Below are positions 21,954-32,174 of a stretch of 64,000 bases of DNA, piece by piece (positions within the stretch are counted from its first letter, which is position 1; every line of letters begins with the position of its first letter). The notes beneath the pieces are model-generated. The model had not been told where the DNA came from. It made no database searches and worked only from the letters and a program-made list of their open reading frames with translations. Position numbers and translations under genes: made by a program. The stretch comes from Mytilisepta virgata. Taxonomy: Eukaryota > Mollusca > Bivalvia > Mytilida > Mytilidae. The DNA is taken from NCBI GenBank assembly GCA_028015205.1, contig JAPWFG010000024.1, positions 1,550,001 to 1,614,000 of the forward strand, given 5' to 3'.

Positions 21954-22395
21954 TCTCAATGGAAACAATTTGAGGAATATGCCAATGATTCAAGATTTGC
22001 CAGTATAATTCGAGATTTACCATCTTTCGTCGAGTCCGCAAGATCCGATTCTACTATTAAGAAATATAAGTGCTATTTTAGGAAGTTTCAGCAGTGGTGC
22101 AATTCTTGTTCGCCTCAGTGTTTGCCAGCGACGACTACAACCGTTGCGCTCTATATTGGTGGACTCATTCAGCAGGGATCCAGTGTTGCAATTTTGGACT
22201 CAAGTTTTTATTCAATAAAATGGTTTCATGATTTTAATTTTAAAAACAATCCTTGCTTCGAGTGGAGCGAATCGAGGCGTCTCTGATAGATTATTGAAGG
22301 CACATGGGAGATGGGCCTCTGATAAAGCCAGAGATGGGTATATAAAAGATAATGTAGAATCTCAGATGGCTGTTTCGTTGAATCTTGGCATATAA
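21954..22395 (+). pseudogene. Tyrosine recombinase with central deletion
   Basis: N-terminal part: SQWKQFEEYANDSRFASIIR, SFVESARSDSTIKKYKCYFR and TTTVALYIGGLIQQGSSV, the SAM-like core-binding domain of phage-integrase-type recombinases. At about 22263 the frame breaks and the sequence jumps to the extreme C-terminus in another frame, SGANRGVSDRLLKAHGRWAS followed by DGYIKD and a TAA at 22393-22395. The HGRW box and the catalytic Tyr survive, but the first Arg and the HxxR box, which normally lies just before SGA, are missing. The protein cannot be active. Such enzymes integrate circular element DNA. Confidence 0.85.
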
Positions 22396-22422
22396 ATCTC
22401 ACCTTTTTCCTTTGTTGATATC

Positions 22423-22533
22423 GAAGTTACTGCGAGCAAACCAAGCCTAACTCATGTCTTGTCTCTTATTTAGCCATTTATACAGACTAGAAATGATTTA
22501 AATTCGGACGATTTTAAGAGGGAGAATTTAAAT
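22423..22533 (+). repeat. Split direct repeat B1
   Basis: 111 bp starting GAAGTTACTGCGAGCAAACC and ending GAGGGAGAATTTAAAT; identical to B2 except one substitution. Abuts A2. Confidence 0.9.
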
Positions 22534-22534
22534 A

Positions 22535-22763
22535 TATTTCTATTTCGGTTAATGGGGTTTCCCTTTTTGGAATTTGTATGTTTAAATTTAGTAGTAGAGT
22601 TATGTGGTTAAAAATATCTTGGGTCTGTTTGACTTGGTGTCTAAAATGCACGGAAAAGTGTTTGGCGGGTATAAGGGTGGGGTACTATATATAGTAAAAT
22701 ATTCGTTTAGTCGGTATCGAGGAGCTCTCAGTAACTTCAGTGTTTGTACGTTCTGCTTAGTAT
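22535..22763 (+). repeat. Split direct repeat A2
   Basis: 229 bp partner of A1. It is followed by 97 bp of unique sequence with AATAAAAATTTGC near 22830 (a possible poly-A signal) before B2. Short ORFs in it are not genes. Confidence 0.9.
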
Positions 22764-22860
22764 ATTTTGTGGTGTTTTTCTTTAATGTATGTTATATAGT
22801 ATTGATGTTTATATGTTGTATGTATTTAGTTAATAAAAATTTGCTTTGCACAGAAAATAA

Positions 22861-22971
22861 GAAGTTACTGCGAGCAAACCAAGCCTAACTTATGTCTTGT
22901 CTCTTATTTAGCCATTTATACAGACTAGAAATGATTTAAATTCGGACGATTTTAAGAGGGAGAATTTAAAT
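22861..22971 (+). repeat. Split direct repeat B2
   Basis: Partner of B1 and the right end of the element; non-element sequence resumes at about 22972. Confidence 0.9.
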
Positions 22972-22977
22972 GAAAAG

Positions 22978-24072
22978 TTCTGTCATGTCTGTTGAAAACA
23001 TTAATTTGTCACCTTTGTAGTCGTATGTAAGAATTTTTCTAACAAAACAATAATAATTCAGCTACAGGATGAACCCACTCTTAGGCCACGAATCTCGTAA
23101 GTAGCATGATGATCTAAAGCATGTTACATATCTACAACACTGAGGTTTTGGATTCTCGCTGCTAGAAACACCATATAAAATGGTATTTCCTGAATTACTA
23201 AACGTTGTATCTTTGTATTCTATTTTTTCTTGTGCGATGTTTCTTTATATTTACTTGATGTTACTTTGCAGTCTTGTTTTCTTCATTTGTCATATTTCTA
23301 TAAACATTCTGAGCGATCGATATTTAGTCCCTAATTTACGTCAAAGAAATAACTTTTTTCATCAAACTTTCGGAATTAATGTTTTCTAGACGAATTTGCA
23401 ATAAATAAGCTTTTTGCCGGCGTTTTATGCACTTTAATCAAGCAAACTAGTGTTATCTATGATTTTGGAGAGTCTTCAATCCCGTTAAACCAATTTAGAA
23501 TTTGTCATGTAAGGATTTTCGAAATTCCAACTGTTGCACTTTAGTGTTAGTTCCTGACTTTTAAATATATATTAATTACATCTATAAATGTTTTGTTTTC
23601 CGTTGAATCCTTAAAATTATATATTTCTTTCTAGGTAATCAATAAAATCAAAATGATAATAAATTTAAGAAGAATCGTGACTAAAATTTTAATTGAAAAT
23701 ACAATGGTACAATATTGTCATTTAAATATTAATTACATATATGTAAAGAAGGTTAAAACACTGATTGAAACTTGATACTAATTACATGTACGAGACATAA
23801 TAATGCATTTAGAGGAAATATTCCAGATATTTGCACACGTATCTGACCCATGGCTAGATAACCTTTGCATTATGGTAAATATAATAAGATGTAAGTAAAA
23901 TGAAGTCAGAATTAGATGTAAATAAAACTGCATCTCAAAATTTTTATTATATAAATTATCTTTTCTTAGGAGTTCAAAATATTATAAATAAAATATATTC
24001 ATATTTTTAAGAAATAATAAAAGTTACTGAATTTGAACGTTTTTATTGACTAAGATTTCATTATTCGTCGAT
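22978..24072. other. Spacer, no gene seen
   Basis: AT-rich sequence 3' of the retrotransposon and 3' of the minus-strand pleiotrophin-like exon. Several AATAAA-type words on the minus strand near 23990-24030 could serve that gene's transcript. Confidence 0.4.
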
Positions 24073-24284
24073 TTATCCGATATTTTTAGGTCCTCGAATA
24101 TTTCTTTCTTTTCGTCTGCCTCCACGTCCTTGTTTAAATCTCATTATTTTGTGCAAACCACATGAGTATGCAATTGATTCTGATTGGCAGACTGTTGGGT
24201 CACCTGACGTTAGTTTAAATGTCTTTGTCACCATGTCTGTTTCAGGATTACACTCTGTGACAGTTACATCAAATTTGCATCCAA
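24073..24284 (-). CDS. Pleiotrophin/midkine-like C-domain, terminal exon
   Basis: On the minus strand CTGCAATTTTTCAG precedes the exon at 24284, which opens with two bases of a split codon, then 69 codons and TAA at 24075-24073. The peptide reads GCKFDVTVTECNPETDMVTK, TFKLTSGDPTVCQ, SIAYSCGLHK and a basic tail RFKQGRGGRRKER. The Cys spacing (CK-C-CQ-C) with Lys/Arg tail fits the C-terminal heparin-binding domain of the pleiotrophin/midkine family, which acts as a secreted growth factor. The usual Trp is absent, so this is a divergent member if correct. Phase matches the exon at 32103-32174, whose last base g plus TT makes Val. Alternative: another small Cys-rich secreted protein. Confidence 0.5.
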
Positions 24285-24847
24285 CTGAAAAATTGCAGGT
24301 AATGGAATATTAATAAATAAAAACAACTTAACAACAATGTGCCATTGAAACCCCCTGATGTTTTTAACGTGTGTTCCGTCATGAATTAAGACGTGATACA
24401 TATACAGGACCCCAGAACGTTATGACATCTAACCCCCCTCCCCCCCCCCCCCCCCCGTTGGTTTATATATGAAAATGCAACGAAGGATTAGGATAATTTT
24501 CTCCAGCAATTGTTTCACTTTTAAGGTCACTTTCAAAAGTTGTTTGATGCTTTTCAAAATCTCGAGGCATAGCCTGTTATTTTGTCTCTTGATATTAATT
24601 TTTGATAATGACTTAGAAATACGTTAGAAAACAAATTTTCTTCATTGTGAGACAGTTTTAACTCACATTTGCCAAATCAATGTCTTTAAGACAGTTTGTT
24701 CAACACTTAGGATACCCAGACCAAACAATTTTCTTCACTGTAAATGGGTTAATATCTCCTTTCATGTTACATATAGATAATACGGTATTGCATTAAAAAA
24801 ACCCTGTTTGGTTAAGCAATACACCCATACACATATTACAGAATAAA
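24285..24847. other. Intron sequence with 18 nt C-run, no gene seen
   Basis: Contains a near-pure C-run at about 24436-24456. Otherwise AT-rich and unrecognised. Confidence 0.4.
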
Positions 24848-27515
24848 CAACAAACACAAATTAAATGCAATGCAACATATCTTGCAGCAACGAATATAGA
24901 ACTATGTTTTTGGTCAATGAGAACCTCATGTTCGCGCTTCTAATGATCGATTTATAAAGTTACAAACATTGGGCAAAACTTCTGTTTCAGGATCAAGAAT
25001 AATTTTCAATTTTCGTTAGAGTCGAATTGATCAAATTGAGGAAACTTAGTTTTCATAAAATCGATCTAGGGAGAACGGAAATTATCATTACTTTTATAAT
25101 AAAATACTACAGGCTATAAGCCTGTATCGGCCACCTGGATTTAACTTTACCTTGATCAGGACTAAAATTTTAAGTGCTGCAGTCAATTTGGTTGGTCGTT
25201 CCTTATTGTTCTATGTTAGGATGTTCGCTGGTCATGTTTTTGAATTTTTATCAGATGTTCAGAATCATCTGGTTTTATCCATTTGAATACCATAAATTAT
25301 TTTTCCCGCTAACACCCATTTTTCTTTTTAAAAATCTTTTGTATGAAGACTAATAAGCCATTTGCAAATATCTCAAGAAATCCTTGTTATTATTCAATGG
25401 GTTTTGAGAAATAAAACTTGTCAATGATAAACTATGTAAAATCAAGACAGCATACTTTTCCCACCAAATTTTCAATGGCTTATATCTTGGAAACAAGCAC
25501 ACGGACCTCTAAATCTTTTTTTTTTTTTTTTTTTTTGCTCTTTTATTTCCTTTATTAGTACACTGTCAATAATTACCAGTGTTATGAAAAGCTTGTTATT
25601 CCGCAAAAATCCTTAAACTAAGTTCGGCTGTGGCAGCCATCTTGGTTGACAGTCCAGGTCAATGGACACATTTATAAAAGATAACCATCTAAGGACCGTA
25701 ACTGCCAAGTCTTGTTCCAACTGGCTAAGTGAATTTTTCCATTAGGCCCTATGTCAAACTAAGATTCGCTGTGGCGGCCATCTTGGTTGAGAGTCCGGGT
25801 CATCGGACAAAATTCTAGAGGAAAATCTAAGGACCATTGCTACAAAATCTAGTTATAATTAGCTTAGTGGTTTCAGACGAGAAGATATTTGAGTGAATTT
25901 CCAATGGGGTCCTATGTTAAACTAAATTCGGCTGTGTCGGCCAACTTGGTTCGCAGTCCACGAAATCTGACACATTTTGGAAATGGGCCACCCAAGGACC
26001 ATTCCACAAAGTTTGGTTCAATTTGACATAATGGTCTCAGAAAACATAACGAAGATGTTAAAATTCTCATAGGGCTCTTATGTTTAACTATGTCCGACCA
26101 TGGCAGCCATATTGGATGCCGCATGGGAAAACCGAACACAAATTTTAAAGGGGAACATTCAAAGACCATTCCACTAAGTTTGGTTTAAATTGGCTCAGCG
26201 GTTTCAGAGGAGTTGACGAAAAAGTATGTTAAACTAAGTCCAGTCATGGCGGCCATGTTGGACGGCGTTCGAGGAAACCAAACACATATTTAAAATGGGT
26301 CACCCAGGACCATTCACCAAAGTTTGGTTCAAATTGGCCTAATATTCTCAGAGAACATAACGAAAATGTTAAAATTCCCATAGGGTCCAAGGTTAAACTA
26401 TGTCCAACCATGGCGGCCATTTTGGATGGCGCCTCGAAAGACCGAACACAGATTTTAAAGGAGACCATTCAAGAACCATTCAACTGAACTTTGGTTTAAA
26501 TTGGCTCAGCGGTTTCATAGGGGTTGATGAAACTGTGGAAAGTTTACGACGACGACGACGACGACGGACGCAAAGTGATAAGAATAGCTCACCTGGCGTT
26601 CTAAAAAGTGATATTCATCTTCCATAATTTTACAAAATTTACTAATTCGTTGACTCCGTGGAATAGTTTTGTAACGTCCAAGTTCCATTTCCAGATTATG
26701 TTCGCTTATGAGAAATTTTGTCAATAATTGACGACTCGTGAAATTTCTATCCTTTTTAAATATTCTTTAAATTCGATTTCGGATTTTTTAATTTACTATC
26801 ATGACTATATAGAATAAATTTTGAGCAATCATTAGTCAAAGAAAGTTTTTCCAATACCTGCTTTTCATAATGTTCATAAACAGCTTTTTAAAGTATTTTT
26901 ACGTATTTTCAGCGAGATGAAACGGCCTATTACAGAATTCAAAATCATTTTCATCTAACTTATATTTGGCAAATACCTACTTTGCAAATGCAATCCTCGT
27001 GTAAAGATTTATTTAAATTGAAAGGCTCTTTTACCAAAGGATCTATTTCACAAGTGAGAATACGAGAATAATACGTAATTACTTATGTCTTTATAAAAAG
27101 AATCTAGTGGATATCTTCCCAGCCCAGTTTTTGCTGCTAAATATATATATGCCGTTTTTCGAATACCCAAGATGGATTTACAATATTTATGATGAACCTT
27201 TTCAAAATAAAATCTGTCACCCAATGATAGTGTACCACAAATGGTTTCACGTGATTTAGATCTAGTAACATATTTGTATACTTATAAATAATTTCCCATA
27301 AACCAGACTACTCTTTTATAAAGCAAAATATGCCTTATTAAAGTATCAAATAATTTACAAGATTAATCATCTGGAACTTTAACAAAGTTTGACGTACATG
27401 TATAGGCACAGATCACTTAAAATTTCTTTTATTATCTAAAATATTCCCAAGAACATTATATTCATATGCAACTGTTAACGGTTGATTTTTATAAAATAAT
27501 TGTGGAAAAGAAGCG
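24848..27515. repeat. Large repeat block, copy B (left part)
   Basis: Collinear with 1808-4300. It includes the ACAGGCTATAAGCCTGT hairpin near 25110, a T-run near 25515, the ~150 bp array (about 25610-26560) and a tail ending AATTGTGGAAAAGAAGCG. Minus ORFs across 25912-26468 and a plus ORF at 26400 are translations of array units. At 26545-26565 a GAC/ACG trinucleotide run is present that copy A lacks. Confidence 0.75.
25610..26595 (+). repeat. Array of ~150 bp units, copy B; terminal hairpin lost
   Basis: Units start at AAACTAAGTTCGGCTGTGGC near 25616 and recur at about 25757, 25919, 26087, 26229 and 26395. The end keeps AGCTCACCTGG at about 26587 but the complementary CCAGGTGAGCT arm present in copy A is absent, replaced by CGTTCTAAAAAGTG. 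Confidence 0.7.
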
Positions 27516-27600
27516 CTATCCTGAGTACAGTCGTCATCAAGACATCTAGCAGTAACTTTGCGAGTAGTAATATTTTACCATATATCTCTAATAAGATTAT

Positions 27601-27685
27601 AGGGTTATTGCACTAATACTGGGAAATATTGTCCCTAGTAGAATGTAATATTGCACGAGCTTTCCCAGTTTCGTGCAATAACCCT
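27601..27685. repeat. 85 bp hairpin element
   Basis: AGGGTTATTGCACTAATACT (from 27601) pairs with AGTTTCGTGCAATAACCCT (to 27685); GGGAAA/TTTCCC continues the stem. Further GCAATATTGC palindromic words follow at 27755-27800. The sequence lies in the part of copy B that has no counterpart in copy A. Confidence 0.7.
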
Positions 27686-27831
27686 TTTATTGTATGACAA
27701 CACCTCCCAGATCCCGACATTAACCCGAAAAACTATCAAACACATCGTCCTTACAATGCAATATTGCTCTCCGTGCAATATCGGCGAATATTGCACGCGA
27801 ACTTTTGGTTACGTTCTACAGGGAATATTAC

Positions 27832-28320
27832 GTTGCTATACAATAAAACCAAACATACAGTTTTAGTAGAACATACCATTATATTATTATACATTATTTC
27901 TTACTTTGCATTTTCAGTCCCATTCTACGTTTAAATCCAAGTCCTCCGGCTGTTACCATAGCAACCAAAAAAAACCAATACAAATATTTGAATCTTCATA
28001 CTAAAAATTAATAAAAAATAAGAAATACGTAATGATCTTAATTATTATTCATTTAATAAACGAAAGGCCAATAATTTTTTTTTAAAATGCATACCAAAAA
28101 TCCTTGTTTTCCCGGCCTGGGTTTTAATTTTCAAAGTTAAAAATAAATTCATTCTAAGCTAAATGTACAACTTTCGGTTTGCTGTAGCCGTCTTTATTGT
28201 TTTGAATAGAATGAGAAAATAAACAAAAATGCAGGGCGATAAAGCTTTGAGAATTCTACCAAAAGCGAATTTTTCATTTATAAGATAATCTTTATTTGCA
28301 AAGAAAACCCATTTGGGCCT
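27832..28320. repeat. Repeat block copy B, right part
   Basis: Collinear with 6640-7190 of copy A, including the secreted-peptide ORF relic and CCCATTTGGGCCTCAT. Confidence 0.7.
27894..27999 (-). pseudogene. Frameshifted copy of the 34-residue secreted-peptide ORF
   Basis: The same start (MKIQIFVLV) is encoded on the minus strand from 27999, but the T-run in the signal peptide is one base longer (106 instead of 105 bases to the stop), breaking the frame. In the original frame the tail would read GGLGFKRRMGLKMQSKK, still basic. Confidence 0.5.
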
Positions 28321-28432
28321 CATTTAAGCAGGAACTGCTTACCCTTCCGGAGCACCTGGGTTCACTCCTGGTTTTTATAGGAGTTCCGTTTGTTTTTTAG
28401 TTTTCAGTGTTTATTTGTTGTGATAGTTATAC
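28320..28432 (+). mobile_element. Penelope-like element 3' UTR fragment, copy B
   Basis: AAGCAGGAACTGCTTACCCT through GTTTATTTGTTGTG, matching 7190-7305. It stops abruptly and is followed by ATAGTTATACACTGA, the arm sequence that starts the palindrome at 7528. Confidence 0.7.
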
Positions 28433-30640
28433 ACTGATCAGTCAGGGGATCTACATGTTTAAGTCAGAAGGTTTCTTACTGATTTCAGTCAGGAAAAAAA
28501 TCAAGGAGGAGTTACCTCTCTTTTATTAATGAGTAATTATTCTGACTTATACAAGTAATTTTGTAAAAGTTTGGATGTTTCTTTTTATCAAATTCAAGAC
28601 AGATTTTCACTTAGAGTTATTTCCCTTTTCTAAGCAGTAAACTGACTTTTTTCAGTCAGAACAAACAGACCTACTAAATTAATGATTTACTTTTGCCATG
28701 CCATCATTTGTTGGAACAATGTTATTTCTGGTTTCTTTTTTGTTTTTATCTTATTGACAGTTCAAATTATATGTTTTACTTGCATTCCTTACTTCCTTAG
28801 AAAAACTCTAAATATAAACATGATACACAGCCTTTCTTGTCGGAAAACGCCAACAAGAAAAGAGAACAACCAATAGGGTATTGCGGTTTTGGCAAATATA
28901 AAAATATTCAGAGGTTGAACTGTTACCGGTACATTCAAAAGGACCAGTTGTCATTCAGACAAATAGCAGGTACTAAGATTGGTATGGTTAGAATTAATCT
29001 AAGGCACAAAACGCATAAAACTGTACGACAGTTAATACTTAAAATGTATCATATAATTCCGAAATAAATTTGATGCACTGTATGGCCATTTCGTTAATTG
29101 ACAACTAATCAGCAGGGCTCGAGATCAAAATGTTGGAAATCCAGTTAAAGATATAATGATGAATTAATAAACACAACCATCAAAACCCAAAACAATTAGA
29201 ACAAAAAGGAATCCAAACTCAGCTAAGGGTTACCTCTGCATAAAAAGGAAGAACCTTAGAAATTTCTGGTAAATTTTTAACGGAAAATTTAAAGGCATTC
29301 AGGTAAAGAATCACGCCAGGACAAAATCTTCGCTACAGGGCTGATAATGCCGTGACATATACCCAGTGGTACACATAAAATGTATCACACAATACCCAAA
29401 TAAATTTGATGAAATGTGTGGCCATTTCGTTGATCGACAACTCATCAGCAGTGCTGGAGATCAAAATGTTGGAAATCCAGTTAAAGATATAATGATTATC
29501 TCGCAACAATCAAATAGATGATATAAATATGAGGCCATGAGGATATGAAGATGATCAACAGGGGATTTTCCTCTTTAAAGAGAGAAAATAAAGCTTTCCT
29601 CTCATATTCCGACAATTGAGATTTTCGGTCAGCAAAAAAGTACATAACTAAAAATCGTTATATTGTTATTTACATTTATTATATAAACTATAACAAATGC
29701 ATACATGAAATAAAACCATTATTTACATAACAATACCTCATATGAAAGAAAACACACATTTATTTACAATAAGGCCAACTAAAATCAATTAGTAGATTTT
29801 CATCCAACTTTTTGAAAAAAAAATGGGACGGGTGGGAGGATTTTATTTTTTATTTCATATGAAACTATTTTGTAAGGTGTTATTAATATGTAAACGTTAT
29901 GAAATGGCTTATACCGCTTACTACTCTAAGAATCACGAAAACCATGTTGAATTGTTACAGGAAGTTAACAAAAAACGAAATTATTGACACGGATACCGGT
30001 AACGGAGATGAACAAAATCCGGAAATCGTAAATTTTAGAAAATAAAAAAAATCGGGGCGGCACGATTTTCGAGGGGCGGGCGAGGATGAAAATCTATTAA
30101 TTTTAATTGGCCTAAGCAATATATAACAACAAAAATAAATTTAAATTTCAAAGACATATTCAATCCTCCTTCTGATTTTCTTTTGAATAGGTGACCTTAA
30201 TATTTTTTTAATTTGGCTTCTGTCAATAAGCGACTCATCATTCTTCTCTGGCCAGATATATATATTTTTTGATTTCTTTTTAAAAAAAATTTGCAAATAC
30301 TTCATTCTGGTCATCAACATCCAATACCTGAAAAGAAAAAGAGAACAAACAATCAGGCATCATTTTTGGCATATAAAAAATTCAATGTAGTTTACTCATG
30401 TAGAGTATACAAAATCTAACCAACTCGCTATGGACGTCAAGTTGATTATTCGACATTAAATGGCTTTTTTGAAATAATTATGAAAATTAGTCTTTGGTTT
30501 AAAAATGTAAGAAGAAGGTCCGGGGTCATGGAAAAATTACTTGAGAAGGTCTTACATATCTATTAAGTGTAGGCAAAAAATACTTAACCAAATCATGATC
30601 TAAATATCTTGACATATGATCTAATAAATGAAAACTGCAA
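28433..30640. other. Intronic sequence with local repeats, no supported gene
   Basis: Holds scattered TCAGTCAG / AAGTCAG words (28445-28660) and a pair of about 115 bp direct repeats: 29037-29152 and 29375-29496, sharing AATGTTGGAAATCCAGTTAA and GATATAATGAT. A 76-codon ORF (28837-29067) covers part of the first repeat copy; I do not recognise it and it is not maintained in the second. Confidence 0.45.
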
Positions 30641-31420
30641 AATGACTTGAGAAAGTTAGGAAATTAAATCTGAGAGGTAACAACAAACTGACTTTCTGAA
30701 ATCTGACAACATGTCATTTAACTTGAAATGAAACAGAGTAGCATAAATATCTTTACAGAATCAGAATCTGATATATTCAAGTGTGATTAGGAAGCTGACT
30801 TATAAAAGTCAAAGAATCAAAGCTTTTCAGGCAGTTTTGAACTAACTTTATTCAATCAGAATGTATTCGTAATCTTACTTTAAAAAGTAAGAACAAAAAC
30901 TCACTTGCGAAAGTCAGTTTAACCAATAAATTGGACAACAACAAAAACACTTCATTAAGTCAGAATATATGAAGAAATGAAACTGACTGAGGAAAGTCAG
31001 AGATTCACTGAGTCGGGCAACAATCAAATAGATGATCCAAATTTGAGGCCATGAAGATAATTTTTTTAAATCAGTTTATTAGCGACTTGTGAAATCATGG
31101 AAATGTATATATGTCAGGAAAAAACTGACTTCAAACTATTATCTGTAATAATATTTTCAAGTATAATTTAGCAATTGATTTGAAAAAGTCAGAGAGACTA
31201 AATGTTGGATGGCAAGAGTAAATGACACAATCAACTCAAATCCTTTAAGATATTTTCAAATTTGACTTTTACAATTTGACAAGGTGAAATGAAACTGCTT
31301 TTGTATATTTATAAATCGGAATGTGTAAGGATATTTTCAGATACAAAAGCAAATAAAAAAGACATATGACATATGACTTGAAAAAGTCAAAATATAACTT
31401 ATGTAAAGGAAAAAGTATAT
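30640..31420. repeat. Loose array of palindromic GACTT..AAGTC motifs
   Basis: About eight occurrences of ACTGACTT-n-AAAGTCAG or half-sites, at about 30646, 30690, 30792, 30897, 30976, 31117, 31178 and 31367, irregularly 40-190 bp apart in AT-rich DNA. Individual cores such as GACTTGAAAAAGTC are short hairpins. It is related to the words at 28.44-28.66 kb. Confidence 0.55.
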
Positions 31421-32102
31421 TGCTTAATTTTTTTCGAAGTATATTGCTGAATTTTTTTTCGAATTATATAAATTAACAAAACAGAGATGATACTAATTTG
31501 ATAAAGACGGAAACGCAATAATAGGTTTGCAGTCGATATAACTATTGCCCAATTTATTCAATTAAAATTCTTTAGTTCATATGGATTAATAACAAAATGC
31601 ATAATCAACTTAAAGCCAACGGGATAATTTTCCAAGATTTAAGCAGATAAGAAAATTATTGTGGGAAAATCAAAGTGGTCAACTCAAGTGAGATAGCAAT
31701 TAACTAAATTTAAACAGATGTTAATGTTTTAATCTAACAGGAAATAAAACTGACTTATATATGAAATATGAAATAGGCATTTTGAAACTGAATCAAATTC
31801 TGGCACGCCATTTTCCATTCAGAAATTAACATCTATGAAATAAAAAACTTGATATGCCTTATCATTGGAACGATATGACATTATTGAAAATTTGTTCAGA
31901 GCGGATTTTGCAGCTATACTCGTCATGCTCGTATGTAATTAACTAAAATTAAATAAGCACATTAAGGAAATGATAATACAGCGAATCACATTTTTGAAAT
32001 CTTGGAAAAAAAACCCCAAAATAATGAGAATGATGTGTATGAAGCAGCAGTGGCAATGTTTATTTTCGCAATTATTAAAAAAATTAAATGTATATTACTT
32101 AC
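31421..32102. other. Intronic AT-rich sequence, nothing recognised
   Basis: No ORF or repeat I can support. Confidence 0.35.
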
Positions 32103-32174
32103 CATCATTTTCATCGACTTGATTCTTATCAGAGCCCTCTTGATCATTCACTGATTGCTGTTTATTTAATGCAT
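32103..32174 (-). CDS. Acidic internal exon, probably of the pleiotrophin-like gene
   Basis: Minus-strand acceptor TTATTTTAG precedes 32174 and donor GATG/GTAAGT follows 32103. The 72 bp exon is symmetrical in phase 1 and encodes ALNKQQSVNDQEGSDKNQVD then END, a hydrophilic Asn/Gln/Asp-rich linker. Both splice sites are strong and phase is compatible with the exon at 24284-24073. No domain on its own; linkage to that gene is inference from strand and phase, across a 7.8 kb intron filled with repeats. Confidence 0.4.

Larger units (their letters stand above)
17831..22971 (+). mobile_element. Ngaro/PAT-type tyrosine-recombinase retrotransposon (defective)
   Basis: Order: A1 repeat, gag with zinc knuckle, RT/RNase H, tyrosine recombinase remnant, then B1-A2-B2. 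A1 and A2 are 229 bp each with about 3 mismatches and no indels; B1 and B2 are 111 bp each with about 1 mismatch. B1 abuts A2 within one base, exactly the split direct-repeat layout of Ngaro/PAT elements and unlike LTR or DIRS1-type ends. Coding parts are damaged: a homopolymer frameshift and an amber stop in RT, an antisense Penelope fragment inserted in RNase H, and a large internal deletion in the recombinase. GAAAAG occurs just outside both ends (17820-17825 and 22972-22977), possibly by chance. Confidence 0.9.

Noticed and set aside
25912..26627. ORFs of 69-85 codons on both strands
   Set aside because: Translations of the ~150 bp array units; neighbouring ORFs are versions of the same repeat and copy A lacks them.
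28837..29067. 76-codon plus-strand ORF
   Set aside because: Overlaps a direct repeat whose second copy (29375-29496) does not keep the frame; no recognised motif.
30305..30331. Minus-strand micro-exon after a strong acceptor (TTTTTCTTTTCAG)
   Set aside because: In the phase required by the neighbouring pleiotrophin-like exons it hits a stop within four codons; kept out of the gene model.
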